Shown: one piece after another, positions 33,539 to 42,588 of the stretch | How positions within the stretch are numbered: the stretch's first letter is position 1 | How the letters are laid out: the number at the start of each line of letters is the position of its first letter | Origin: Ruania albidiflava DSM 18029 | Lineage (GTDB): Bacteria; Actinomycetota; Actinomycetes; Actinomycetales; Beutenbergiaceae | DNA: 64,000 nucleotides | Reading direction: 5' to 3' | Assembly: GCF_000421225.1 (NCBI RefSeq) | Contig: NZ_ATWL01000006.1 | Location: forward strand, 1-64,000 | The notes under the pieces: model-generated | What the model saw: the letters and a program-made list of their open reading frames with translations, nothing else | Databases searched by the model: none | Told to the model about the DNA's origin: nothing | Program-made: the position numbers and the translations under genes

Positions 33539-34849
33539 GTGCCACTCTTGCCCACCACTCTCGCCGACCAGGCCGAGGCGACGGCCGGAGACCCGTTGCG
33601 GGTGCTCGTGGTCGGCGCCGGGATGGCGGGGCTGACCACCGCCCAGCTGCTCCGGGGCGCGGGGCTGCACCCGATCCTGCTGGACCGCCTCGCCGACGAG
33701 TCGCACCCGGGCTACATGCTCGCGCTGATGCCGATGGTCGACCCGGTGCTCACCGAACTGGACGCCTGGGCGCACTACCGCGAGCGCAGCATCGGGCTCA
33801 CCCACTACCGGGCCCGTACGCACACCGGACGGGTGCTGCGCACCGACTCGATGGCCGAGGTGCTGCACCGGTTCGGCGACTACCGCGGTATCGAGCGAGG
33901 TGAGCTGGTCGAGACGCTCAGCCACGCCGGCGCCCCGGTGAGCCTGGCCACCACGGTGACCGACCTGCGCGAGCAGGCTCACGCCGTCGAGGTGACCTGC
34001 CGTCAGGGTGAGACCAGCAGCACGCTGACCGTCGACGTCGTCGTTGTGGCGGACGGCATCGGCTCACGGACCCGCGACCTGGTCCCCGGCGGGCGGGAGA
34101 CCACTGGTACCGACACCGGCTGGGGCGGCTGGGTGGTGTGGGCCCCGGAGGACGACCAGGGCCAGCTTGCCGAAGAGCTCTGGGGGACCGGGTTCTTCCT
34201 CGGCATCTACCCGGTGCTCGGCCGGCGCGGGGTGTTCCTCGGCGGCCCGGGTGCGGCCACCGCCGCCGGACCGGAGGCGTTCGTGGCCGAGGCGCGCTCC
34301 CGCCTGCGCACGATCGACCCTCGGGTGGCACGAGGATTGCAGGCGGTGACCGACGATCCGGACCCGTACTACTGGGCGCTGAAGGATGCGCGCGCCCCGC
34401 GGTGGACCACTCGCCGCACCGTGCTGCTCGGCGACGCTGCCGCCGGGTTCCTGCCCACCGCCGGCATCGGGGCAGGGATGGCGATGGAGTCGGCCTGGGT
34501 GCTGGCGACCATGCTGCGCAGCCTGCTGCCGACGGCGGAGCCCGGCCTGGCCACGGACGGCACCACTACCGGTTCCACCCGGGCGGGCCGGGTGGCCGCG
34601 GGTCAGCTCGCAGCTGCGCTCGCCCGGTACGAGCGGGAGCAGCGGCCGCGGGTGGAGACGGCGCAGGACACCTCCCGCAGCCTGGCCCGCTGGATGTTCT
34701 CCCAGAGCACCGTGCTGGCGGTGCTGCGCGACCTGGCGTTCCGGGTGCTCAGCGTGCAGTCCGCGATCGCACCGATCACCCGGTTGCTCGCCGATCCCCC
34801 GGACCCGGGGCACCTCACCGCGGCAGCGAGCGTTGCGCGGGACGGATGA
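33539..34849 (+). CDS. FAD-dependent monooxygenase
   Basis: 436 residues. Rossmann fingerprint VLVVGAGMAGLTTAQLLRGAGL (GxGxxG), the intermediate VVVVADGIGSRTRDLV (DG motif contacting FAD and NAD(P)H), and the second FAD motif VLLGDAAAGFLPTAGIGAGMAMESAWVLA (GD). This is the PHBH/UbiH-like class A flavoprotein set. The GTG at 33539 is chosen: GGGAGG lies six bases upstream and homology starts just after. Controlled by the divergent TetR. Its 3' end overlaps, antisense, the tail of the DUF3137-like reading frame. Confidence 0.9.
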   Translation: MPLLPTTLADQAEATAGDPLRVLVVGAGMAGLTTAQLLRGAGLHPILLDRLADESHPGYMLALMPMVDPVLTELDAWAHYRERSIGLTHYRARTHTGRVLRTDSMAEVLHRFGDYRGIERGELVETLSHAGAPVSLATTVTDLREQAHAVEVTCRQGETSSTLTVDVVVVADGIGSRTRDLVPGGRETTGTDTGWGGWVVWAPEDDQGQLAEELWGTGFFLGIYPVLGRRGVFLGGPGAATAAGPEAFVAEARSRLRTIDPRVARGLQAVTDDPDPYYWALKDARAPRWTTRRTVLLGDAAAGFLPTAGIGAGMAMESAWVLATMLRSLLPTAEPGLATDGTTTGSTRAGRVAAGQLAAALARYEREQRPRVETAQDTSRSLARWMFSQSTVLAVLRDLAFRVLSVQSAIAPITRLLADPPDPGHLTAAASVARDG

Positions 34850-35373
34850 CGAACCTCCCGTCCCGCAGGGCCCCAACTCCGGCGGTGCCCTCGGGCGTCC
34901 TGCCACACGAAGTCGGGCACCAGCGCTGCCAGGTCGGCCAGCAGCGCCAGGGTCGGCTCGATCTGGTCCACCTCCGGGAAGCCATCCCGCATCGCGACCA
35001 GGTTCGCACCATCCACCAGGATCGTGGTCTCGGCGGCGTCAGGTAGCGCGAGCGCTGTCACATGCTCCTGGTGCACGGCCGGAGCGCTGCCGAGCGCCGC
35101 CCACTCGTACCGGAAGGAGACTGCTGCCACACCGTTCCACGATCCCAGGAGCACGTCCTCAGCGCCGGGTGTGCCACTGTCGCCCACGGGCAGCAACCGG
35201 AGCTGGCGGAGCAACGAGGGGTCCGCAGGCCGGTAGCCCCATCCGTGCTGGCGGGCCCACTGCGGCGGGGGCGGCAGCCTCCGCCCCAGACCTTTTCCGC
35301 GCACGGCGTAGAGAGCGATCCCGGTCCCCAGTGCACCTACCACCAGCAGCAGGGTCAGCAGCCGGTCATCCAT
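34603..35373 (-). CDS. DUF3137-like membrane-anchored protein, third paralogue, probable 3' frameshift
   Basis: The open frame gives 256 residues: helix LLTLLLVVGALGTGIALYAV, then QWARQHGWGYRPADPSLL, VLLGSWNGVAAVSFRYEWAA, and IEPTLALLADLAALVPDFVWQDA, all matching its two neighbours. The middle block present in them (LP-LP-L ... FN-AW-V ... LHPR) is missing. After QDA (near 34900) the frame becomes unlike its relatives and runs 247 bases antisense into the monooxygenase gene. The +1 frame from there reads EGTAGVGALRDGRFVIRPAQ and stops at 34815 with much better third-position GC, so one base was probably lost or gained. The ATG at 35373 is taken; GTG at 35379 is also possible. Confidence 0.5.
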   Translation of the reverse strand: MDDRLLTLLLVVGALGTGIALYAVRGKGLGRRLPPPPQWARQHGWGYRPADPSLLRQLRLLPVGDSGTPGAEDVLLGSWNGVAAVSFRYEWAALGSAPAVHQEHVTALALPDAAETTILVDGANLVAMRDGFPEVDQIEPTLALLADLAALVPDFVWQDARGHRRSWGPAGREVRHPSRATLAAAVRCPGSGGSASNRVIGAIADCTLSTRNARSRSTASTVLWENIQRARLREVSCAVSTRGRCSRSYRASAAAS

Positions 35374-35388
35374 CGGCACGAGAGTCGA

Positions 35389-36078
35389 TCATCGGGCTGC
35401 GCCGGTGGCCTCCGGGTCGTAGCCCACCTTCAACCAGAGGAACCGGGGGATCTGGTCCATGAGGTCGGAGAGCAGCTGCAGCGACGGCTGGATCGCCGCC
35501 AGGTCCTGCTTGCCGGACCGGTAGAGGTAGAGGTCGGAGCCCTCCACAGTGATCGATGTGCCGTACGCGTCCGACCCCAGCAGCCGCTGCATCATCCGGG
35601 GGTGCAGGAAGTCGTAGGGAAACTGACCCTCCGGCCCCTTCACCCGCCATGCGTCGTTGAACCGGGACGACTCGAACTCGATGTCCTGCCCGCCGAAGAA
35701 CTTGGCGATCGAGTTGCCCACACCCTCCGGCTCCAGCTGCAGCCACGGCAGCCGGGCTGGCAGCGAGTAGGCCACCACGTGGAAGTAGTGCGTGCTGCGG
35801 TTCTTTCCGCTGCCCGTGTCGTAGCTGTACTGGAAGGACGTGGCCGGGCGGCCGTTCCAGGTGCCGGTCAGCACGTTCCGGGTCGAGCGGCTGCTGCCCC
35901 GCCGGAACGGGGGTGAGGACCACCTGCGCACCAGGGTCGGGTCAGCGGCCGACCAGGACCACTGGTGCGCGGCAGCCCACTGCTGCGCCGCCTTGCGGGC
36001 ACGCCTGGCCATCACACCGCTGATGACCACGACAACGATCGTGACGATGCCCACGATCACGAAGACGCCTAGCTCCAC
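35389..36078 (-). CDS. DUF3137-like membrane-anchored protein, second paralogue
   Basis: 229 residues: one N-terminal helix (VFVIVGIVTIVVVVISGVMA), a basic stretch, then a soluble domain with WAAAHQWSWSAADPTLVRRW, VLTGTWNGRPATSFQYSYDT, FHVVAYSLPARLPWLQLEPE, FNDAWRVKG, FLHPRMMQRLL and a C-terminal IQPSLQLLSDLMDQIPRFLWL. The pattern resembles DUF3137. The preferred start is GTG at 36078, which has GGGAGG upstream; the longer frame to 36114 precedes that ribosome site. Function unknown; probably an inner-membrane protein with a cytosolic domain. Confidence 0.65.
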   Translation of the reverse strand: MELGVFVIVGIVTIVVVVISGVMARRARKAAQQWAAAHQWSWSAADPTLVRRWSSPPFRRGSSRSTRNVLTGTWNGRPATSFQYSYDTGSGKNRSTHYFHVVAYSLPARLPWLQLEPEGVGNSIAKFFGGQDIEFESSRFNDAWRVKGPEGQFPYDFLHPRMMQRLLGSDAYGTSITVEGSDLYLYRSGKQDLAAIQPSLQLLSDLMDQIPRFLWLKVGYDPEATGAAR

Positions 36079-36213
36079 AGTTCGGGGCACCTCCCTTCGG
36101 CTGGCCCTCGGCACGGCTGGGTCGACGGCACGGAGCCTAACAAGGCGACCCTCGCTGCCGCCCCGGTTCGGGTGGGGAGCACTCCCCAGCCGTCCCGGCG
36201 CTCGGAGCAGGCC

Positions 36214-36897
36214 TCAGGCCCGGCGTGCTGCGCCGTAGCTGCGCAGCACGTGCTCCGGGATGAGTGCGGCCACCTCCGCCAGCAGCCGGAGGGAGGGCTC
36301 GATCCGGTCCAGCTCGGTGCGGCCGCGCCGCATGGTGAACAGCTGGTTCCCGCTGATGAACAGCTCGCGGCCCTTGACCACGGCGTCGTCCTGGAGGAGC
36401 CGTGCCATCAGCCGGGGGTGCAGGAAGTCGCTGACGAACCGGTGGTCGCTGCCGTGCACGTGCCAGGCGCGGTTGAACTCGGCCGACTCCAGGTCGATCT
36501 CCGGCACCGGCCCGGGAGCATAGATCCGGGTGGCGCCTCCTCGTGGTGCCAGGGCCACCATCGGCAGCTTGACCGGCAGGGTGATCGCGACCACGTGGAA
36601 CTGCGGATCGTCGTTGGGCACCTTGTACCCGTACATGAAGGACATCGCGTTCCGGTCCTCCCACCGGCCGCGCAGCACCTGCATCGTCCACGGGCGGGAG
36701 ATCTGCCGGTTGGCGGGGTTGAACCAGGTGCGGGCGAGCGTGTCCTCGGTCTGCTGGTCGGTGACACGCTCCCAGCCGTGCTCCTGCACCCAGGAGTCGA
36801 TCTGAGCGTTCGCCTTCCTCAGCTGCTTGACGGCGATCGGGATCAGCACCGCGACCACCACGACGACGCCGATGACGATCCAGACCGCTGGCTCCAT
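36214..36897 (-). CDS. DUF3137-like membrane-anchored protein, first paralogue
   Basis: 227 residues, the most complete of three tandem paralogues. N-terminal helix AVWIVIGVVVVVAVLIPIAV, then SWVQEHGWERVTDQQTEDTL, VLRGRWEDRNAMSFMYGYKV, FHVVAITLPVKLPMVALAPR, the DLESAEFNRAWHVHGSD segment, FLHPRLMARLL and ending LDRIEPSLRLLAEVAALIPEHVL. Leads the three-gene set on the minus strand, separated from the next by 135 bases. Function unknown. Confidence 0.7.
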   Translation of the reverse strand: MEPAVWIVIGVVVVVAVLIPIAVKQLRKANAQIDSWVQEHGWERVTDQQTEDTLARTWFNPANRQISRPWTMQVLRGRWEDRNAMSFMYGYKVPNDDPQFHVVAITLPVKLPMVALAPRGGATRIYAPGPVPEIDLESAEFNRAWHVHGSDHRFVSDFLHPRLMARLLQDDAVVKGRELFISGNQLFTMRRGRTELDRIEPSLRLLAEVAALIPEHVLRSYGAARRA

Positions 36898-37137
36898 CTC
36901 TTCGGACTCTCTTTCTCTCCAGGAACACGAACGCGCTTACGCTAGTCCCTGGCGGCACCTCCCGGTGGCTATCCGCCCGGGGAGTACTCCCCACTGCCCC
37001 CGCACTGGTCCTGCTGCACCATCCGGATGTGGCGTTCCCGCGCACGTGTGGTCGCTTCGGGGAGGTGTCGTGAGTACGCCGGGCGGGTCCTGCGAAACCG
37101 CAAGAGACAGCCCGGACCACCTGCCAGGGTCGACGGC

Positions 37138-38034
37138 GTGACCACCTCGAGCCTCGCCGTCAACAGCTCCCGCAGCGCCCGGGCCGTCCAAGCCGCAGCG
37201 CAGCTGTTCCGCTTCGCCTGGTTGGAGCTGCAGTGCTGCCTCTTTCCGCTGGCGATCTTCGCCGGTCTTGCCCTCAGCGCGGTGCTGCCGCTGCCGGTCG
37301 CCCGGTACGACGCCCTGCTGGTGTACGCACTCGCGGTGACGGCCGCCTTCTACCTGCTCGGGCTGGAGACCCGGCGGGAGCTGGCGATCATCGCCGTCTT
37401 CCACCTGGTGGGGCTGGTGCTGGAGATCTTCAAGGTGCACGTCGGCTCCTGGTCCTACCCGGACGAGGGCGTGCTGCGCCTGGGCGGTGTGCCGCTGTAC
37501 TCCGGGTTCATGTACGCCGCGGTGGCCTCCTACATCTGCCAGGCGTTCCGCCGGTTGCGTCTGCAGGTGGTGGGGCTGCGGGTGCTGCCGACGGCGGTGC
37601 TCGCCGCAGCTGCGTACGTCAACTTCTTCACCCATCACCTCATCTGGGACCTGCGCTGGGTGATCGCTGCCGGGTTCGTGATCACTCTCTGGGGCTGCAC
37701 AGTGGCGTTCACCGTGGGCCGGCGACGCTACCGGATGCCGCTGGCGGTCAGCTTCGTGCTGATCGGGTTCTTCCTGTGGCTGGCGGAGAATGCCGGCACC
37801 CTGCTCGGGGCGTGGCAGTACCCGAACCAGGTGCAGATCTGGGAGATGGTGCACGCCGGCAAGTGGGGATCCTGGGCCCTGCTGGTGAGCCTGAGCTTCA
37901 TGCTGGTCGCCGTGCTGAAGACCCGCGACGGCTCCGTGCAGCCACGCCGGCGCAGCCCTGAGGTCACAATTGCTCGTCGATCTGGCCACGCCGGGCCACC
38001 AGATCAACGAGCAGCGTCCCCCTGGGACTCGTAG
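37138..38034 (+). CDS. DUF817 family membrane protein
   Basis: 298 residues with about eight helices. DUF817 landmarks: [102 protein letters not shown], and [15 protein letters not shown]. Molecular function unknown. The GTG at 37138 is chosen over an in-frame ATG at 37027, because the extra 37 residues are Arg-rich and unlike the family. Its end overlaps the convergent tauB-like gene by 31 bases, at a strong hairpin. Confidence 0.85.
   Translation: MTTSSLAVNSSRSARAVQAAAQLFRFAWLELQCCLFPLAIFAGLALSAVLPLPVARYDALLVYALAVTAAFYLLGLETRRELAIIAVFHLVGLVLEIFKVHVGSWSYPDEGVLRLGGVPLYSGFMYAAVASYICQAFRRLRLQVVGLRVLPTAVLAAAAYVNFFTHHLIWDLRWVIAAGFVITLWGCTVAFTVGRRRYRMPLAVSFVLIGFFLWLAENAGTLLGAWQYPNQVQIWEMVHAGKWGSWALLVSLSFMLVAVLKTRDGSVQPRRRSPEVTIARRSGHAGPPDQRAASPWDS
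37971..38013. terminator. Hairpin spanning the overlap of two convergent genes
   Basis: Fifteen-base arms tgctcgtcgatctgg (37971-37985) and ccagatcaacgagca (37999-38013) with one C/A mismatch that becomes a G.U wobble in minus-strand RNA; 13-base GC-rich loop. It covers the stop of the minus-strand gene (38004) and the last codons of DUF817. No T-tract, yet the position suits a shared bidirectional terminator encoded inside coding DNA. Confidence 0.5.
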
Positions 38035-38792
38035 ATCTGGTCGGCGATCTTGTCCCGCAGCTCCACGAACTCCGGGGTGGAACGCAGCTCCTTGCCGGGC
38101 AAGATCCGTCCGTAGGTCTCCGAGATGCGGACCGGTTCGTCCAGCACCACACGGCCTGGCCGGGCACTCATCACCAGTACCCGGTCACCGAGGAACACTG
38201 CCTCCTCCACACTGTGGGTGATGAAGAAGATCGTCTTGCGTCGCTCTCGGGAGATCTTCAGCAGGTCCATCTGCAGCCGCTCCCGGGTCAGCGCGTCCAA
38301 CGCACCGAACGGCTCGTCCATGAGGATGATCTCCGGGTCGTTGGCCAGCACCCGGGCGATCTGCGTGCGCTGCTGCATACCGCCGGAGAGCTCGTAGGTC
38401 TTCTTGTCCTCGAACCCGGCCAGGCCGACGAGAGCCAGGCAGTCCTCGGCGATCTTGCGGCGCTCGGCCGCGGCGACGTTGCGGAACTTCAGGCCGAGCT
38501 CGACGTTCTTGCGCACGGTCAGCCACGGGTAGAGGTTCGCGTGCTGGAACACCACGCCTCGCTGCCAGGACGGGCCCTGGATCGGTTCGCCGTCGACGGC
38601 TGCGATCCCGCCGGTGGGCTTGAGGAAGCCGGCAAGGATCTTCAGCAGGGTGGTCTTCCCGCAGCCGGACGGTCCCACCACGCAGACGAAGGACCCCTTC
38701 TCGACGGTCAGTGTGGTGTCTGCCAGCGCATGCACCACCTCACCACTGTCGGTGATGTAGCGCTGGGAGACCGCTTCGAGGGAGAAGCTCAC
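38004..38792 (-). CDS. tauB: Taurine/sulfonate-type ABC transporter ATPase (TauB-like)
   Basis: 262 residues. Walker [13 protein letters not shown]-loop [20 protein letters not shown], signature [15 protein letters not shown], Walker [21 protein letters not shown], switch His [20 protein letters not shown], the pattern of TauB/SsuB/NrtD importers. GTG start at 38792 overlaps the stop of the binding-protein gene (GTGA). Energises import with the permease and lipoprotein encoded upstream. Confidence 0.88.
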   Translation of the reverse strand: MSFSLEAVSQRYITDSGEVVHALADTTLTVEKGSFVCVVGPSGCGKTTLLKILAGFLKPTGGIAAVDGEPIQGPSWQRGVVFQHANLYPWLTVRKNVELGLKFRNVAAAERRKIAEDCLALVGLAGFEDKKTYELSGGMQQRTQIARVLANDPEIILMDEPFGALDALTRERLQMDLLKISRERRKTIFFITHSVEEAVFLGDRVLVMSARPGRVVLDEPVRISETYGRILPGKELRSTPEFVELRDKIADQIYESQGDAAR

Positions 38793-39868
38793 TGACCGGC
38801 CACCGTGTCGATCGCATCGGTGTAGATGGCGTTCTCGTACTGCTCCGGCGGGTTGACCTCGTCGATCTCCTCCTGAGTGACCAGGAAGTCGGCCGTGTTG
38901 ATCAAGTCCTGACCGAGCGCCCCGCCGAAGTAGTCCTCACCAGCCTGCTCGCTGGCGTCGAGGTAGATGTACCCCTCGAACTGGCTGAGCACCTGCTCCG
39001 GTTCGATGCCGAGCTGTACCGCGACCGAGGCGGCCGCGTTCTCCGGGTCATCCTTGATCATGGCGACCGCCTCGTTCTGCACCGCGGTCCAGATCTCCAT
39101 GAACTCTGGGTTCTCCTCCACGAACGGCGTGGTGGCCGCAGCGAGGTCATAGGTCGGGGCCACATCGGCGGTGTCCTCGGCGGAGAGGATGATCGAGCCG
39201 GTGTCCAGAAGCTCGGGCAGGGTCGGGGCCCACACCCAGGCGGCGTCGATCTCCTCCCGCTCCCAGGCGGCGAGCATCGCATCCGGGGAGAGGTTGGTCA
39301 GGTTGATGTCGCTGGGGGTCATCCCCTCCCGGTCCAGCGCGGCGAGCAGGGAGTAGTGCGCGGTGGAGGCGAACGGCACGGCCACTCGCTTGCCCTCGAG
39401 CTCGGGCAGGCTGGTGGCGTCCACGCTGTCCTGCACCACGAGGGACTCGGCCTCGCCGATCACGTCATGGATCCAGACGACCTGCAGGTCGTCGCTGACC
39501 GGCGGCGAGAGCGCCTTGGTGCCGGGGCTGGAGCCGACGAGGGCGAGGTCCACCGAGTCGGAACCGAACGCCTGCACCACGCTGCCGCCGTCGCTGAACT
39601 GCTCCCAGGTGATGTCGGCGTTCGGCATGCACGCTTCCAGCCAGCCCAGGTCTCGGACCACGAGGTCACCGTTCGGGATCGGTTGGTAGCCGATACGTAC
39701 CGTGGTGGTGACGTCCTCGTTCACCTCGACCGGGCAGGCGGTGTCGGTACCCTCCTGCTCGCTGTCCGGATTGTTGGTTCGACCGGACTCGACGCAGGCC
39801 GAGAGCGTCAGCGCTGTAGCCCCTGCGAGCGCGACGATGCCCAGGAGGCGGGGACGGGACTGGGTCAT
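38789..39868 (-). CDS. tauA: TauA-like substrate-binding lipoprotein
   Basis: 359 residues. Signal peptide with lipobox LSAC, Cys at residue 25, then a mature domain of the TauA family (TIGR01729-like): [94 protein letters not shown]. Expected substrate is taurine or a related sulfonate or betaine-like compound; specificity is inferred. ATG at 39868 has AAGGAG close upstream. Middle gene of the permease-binding protein-ATPase operon. Confidence 0.88.
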   Translation of the reverse strand: MTQSRPRLLGIVALAGATALTLSACVESGRTNNPDSEQEGTDTACPVEVNEDVTTTVRIGYQPIPNGDLVVRDLGWLEACMPNADITWEQFSDGGSVVQAFGSDSVDLALVGSSPGTKALSPPVSDDLQVVWIHDVIGEAESLVVQDSVDATSLPELEGKRVAVPFASTAHYSLLAALDREGMTPSDINLTNLSPDAMLAAWEREEIDAAWVWAPTLPELLDTGSIILSAEDTADVAPTYDLAAATTPFVEENPEFMEIWTAVQNEAVAMIKDDPENAAASVAVQLGIEPEQVLSQFEGYIYLDASEQAGEDYFGGALGQDLINTADFLVTQEEIDEVNPPEQYENAIYTDAIDTVAGQ

Positions 39869-39881
39869 GGTTCTCCTTCGA

Positions 39882-40787
39882 TCAGGCTTTTCCGTACCAC
39901 GGCACCGCAACGTTGCCGAGGTACTTGATCAGTGCGTCCAGCGCTACGGCCGCGAGGCCGATGACGATGATGCAGGCGATGGTCAGCGCGGTCTGCAGCT
40001 GTTGACCCGAGGTGAAGGCCAGACCACCGATGCCGGGGATACCAGCGTTCAGCTCGGCAGCAACCACACAGGTCCAGGCGAACCCGGTGGCGATACGGAT
40101 GCCGGCGATGATCTCCGGCAGCGCTGAGGGCAGGATCACCGAGGTGCCCACCTGCCACCGGTTGGCGCCCATGGACAGTGCGGCGTGCACGCTGTCCTGC
40201 TTCACCCCGCGTACGCCGTTGATCGTGGCGATCACGATCGGCGGGAACGCGGCCAGGAACAGCAACCAGTTCTTCGAGGTGTCGTTGATGCCGAACCACA
40301 CGATCAGCAGGCCGATGTAGCCCAGCGGCGGCAGCGAGCGCAGGAAGTTCAGGTATGGCTCCAGCGCCGTGTTCAGCCAGCCGACGGTCGCCATCAAGAA
40401 GCCAGCCAGCGGGCCGAGGATCACGGCGATCCCCACACCGATCGCCATCCGCTGCAGGGAGGCGATCAGGTGTTCCCACATGTAGTAGTTCTGCTCACCG
40501 CAGACGGTGCGGGTCTCGCTGATCGCACGGCAGGAGTTGGACTGGATGAAGGCGTCCCACACCGCACCGGGTGACGGCAGGTAGAGCGGGTTCACCAGCT
40601 CCATCCTGGCGATCAGCCACCAGACCGCGAGGAACACCATCAGGACACTGAGCTGGAGCCCTGTCCTGCGCACCCGGCCCATCCGGACGGCGTGGCGGTG
40701 GTCGGAGGCGACCTTGAGGCTCTGGCCGAGGTGCTCGTCGGGTGGCGCGGTCGTGGTGGACTCGCTCGGGCTGTCGTTGATCGTCAC
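39882..40787 (-). CDS. tauC: TauC-like ABC permease
   Basis: 301 residues from GTG at 40787. Polar ~40-residue head, then about six helices with the TauC family features LELVNPLYLPSPGAVWDAF and LRSLPPLGYIGLLIVWFGINDTSKN, and the EAA coupling loop IIAGIRIATGFAWTCVVAAELN. A 20-residue longer version from ATG 40847 is possible, but its added part looks non-coding. It is 13 bases upstream of the tauA-like gene. Likely imports a sulfonate. Confidence 0.87.
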   Translation of the reverse strand: MTINDSPSESTTTAPPDEHLGQSLKVASDHRHAVRMGRVRRTGLQLSVLMVFLAVWWLIARMELVNPLYLPSPGAVWDAFIQSNSCRAISETRTVCGEQNYYMWEHLIASLQRMAIGVGIAVILGPLAGFLMATVGWLNTALEPYLNFLRSLPPLGYIGLLIVWFGINDTSKNWLLFLAAFPPIVIATINGVRGVKQDSVHAALSMGANRWQVGTSVILPSALPEIIAGIRIATGFAWTCVVAAELNAGIPGIGGLAFTSGQQLQTALTIACIIVIGLAAVALDALIKYLGNVAVPWYGKA

Positions 40788-40949
40788 GCTCTGTCCTGGT
40801 CCATCGGCTCGGTGCCTGGTGCTCCGTTGCAGAGGGTAACCCACCATGATCAGAGGCGGTCACAACCACAAGGGCAGGAACCGAGAATACACCTGCGCAC
40901 TGGGAGCCGTCTGTCAGGTGCGCCAGCGAGGCTCGACCCGACCGGGGTG

Positions 40950-42507
40950 TCAGTGCTCGGTGCCCTCACCGGCTGCCGCCGCGTCTGCCGTGGTGGGCAT
41001 CGGAGCTCGCCTGCGCACGGCTGTCACCGACTGCTCGAACTCGGTGCTGATCTCCTCGTCTGCCTTGAACGTCAGCAGGCTGACCACCACGGCCACGACC
41101 AGGTTCGCGACGAACCCGGGCACGATCTCGTACAACGTGTCCGAGAGCGCCGACTGGCCCCAGGCGTAGGCGACCACGGCACCGGCAATCAAGCCGGACA
41201 GTGCACCCCAGTTGCTCAGTCGCTTCCAGAACAGCGACAGCAGCACGATCGGGCCGAACGAGGCACCGAAGCCGGCCCACGCGAAGCCGACCAGGTTCAG
41301 GATGCTGTCGGAGGGATTGATCGCCAGGACGGCAGCGATGATCGCGACCACCAGGACTCCGAGCCGCCCGAGCAGCACGTAGGTCTTGTCCGTCAGCTGT
41401 GCCACTCCGCCGGTCTTCTCGGCGATGATCTTGAACAGGTCCTCCACCAGAGCCGAGGAGGTGACTACCAGCTGGGAGGAGATCGTGGACATGATCGCCG
41501 CGAGCACGGCGGCGAGCACCAGGCCGGCGATGAACGGGTGGAACAGGATCTGCGCGAGGTCGAGGAACACGGTCTCGCCACTCTCCGCGTCGGTGGGGGA
41601 CCCGCCGGTGCGGTGGAAGTAGGCGATGCCGATCAGTGCGGTGCAGATGGACCCGGCCACGGTCAGGATCATCCAGCCGATGCCGATCCGGCGGGCCGCG
41701 TGCGCCTGCTGCGGGTTCCGCAGCGCCATGAACCGCACGATGATGTGCGGTTGGCCGAAGTAGCCCAGTCCCCAGGCTGCAGCGGAAGCGATGCCGAGCA
41801 CAGTGCCGCCGGCGAACAGGCTGAGTAGCTCGGGGTCGACCTCCTGGATCGAGGCGACCGTCTGCGACGGGCCGCCGGCACTGAACACGGCGACCAGTGG
41901 GACGGCGACCAGTGCCGCCAGCATCAGCAGCCCCTGGGCCACGTCGGTCAGGGTTGCACCGAGGAAGCCACCGAAGAACGTGTACAGGATGGTGATACCG
42001 GAGACCAGCAGCATCCCGAACATGGTAGGGCGCGTCGAAGCTGGAGGTGAAGAACTTCCCTGCGGCGACCATCCCGCTGGAGACGTAGAAGGTGAAGAAC
42101 ACCAGGATGATCAGCCCGCAGACGATCCGGATCGCACGCGTGGTGCCCTTGAGCCGGTGCTCGAAGAAGCTCGGGATCGTGATCGAGTTGCCGGCCACCT
42201 CGGTGTAGGCACGCAGCCGAGGCGCCACGAACTTCCAGTTCAGCCAGGCACCGATGGTCAGACCGATGGCGATCCACGCCTCGATCAGACCGGACATGTA
42301 GATCGCCCCCGGCAGCCCCATCAGCAGCCAGCCGGACATGTCCGAGGCGCCGGCGCTCAGCGCGGCGACCCCGGGCCGCAGGCCGCGGTCAGCGAGCATG
42401 TAGCCGTCGAGGTTGTTCTTCGTGCGTCGGTAGGCGAAGTAGCCGATGGTCAGCATCCCCGCGAAGTACAGGACGATCGCGATGGTCTGGAACGTGGAGT
42501 CGGGCAT
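40950..42507 (-). pseudogene. putP: Sodium/solute symporter (PutP type) broken by a one-base insertion
   Basis: From ATG 42507 the frame encodes helices of an SSS-family symporter (IAIVLYFAGMLTIGYFAYRRTKNNLDGYMLADRGLRP, GASDMSGWLLMGLPGAIYMSGLIEAWIAIGL, VVFFTFYVSSGMVAAGKFF). It leaves homology right after SSFDAPY. The protein resumes without gap in the neighbouring frame at 42023 with MFGMLLVSGITILYTFFGGFLGATLTD and continues to 40950. Removing one of the two G at 42024-42025 (plus strand) would restore DAPY-MFGMLL, the expected PutP sequence (~518 residues). Joined, it matches Na+/proline symporters. It may be a real inactivating mutation, a phase-variable site, or a base-calling error. Confidence 0.85.
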
Positions 42508-42521
42508 AGCCCTCGCCGCCT

Positions 42522-42539
42522 TCTTACGTCTGTGTAAGA
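42522..42539. promoter_or_regulatory. Inverted repeat upstream of the putP-type gene
   Basis: TCTTAC-N6-GTAAGA, a perfect 6-base dyad 15 bases upstream of the symporter ATG. Placement overlaps the leader or promoter, suggesting an operator of a GntR- or TetR-type regulator. No regulator gene is adjacent. Confidence 0.4.
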
Positions 42540-42588
42540 CCTTCGACACTGTACACGCGACTGGCTCCGGTGTCAGCAGCAGCTGCGG

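Noticed and set aside
42021-42027. Programmed ribosomal frameshift in the symporter
   Set aside because: No slippery run, stop codon or downstream pseudoknot was apparent at the join. A simple one-base insertion is the more economical reading.
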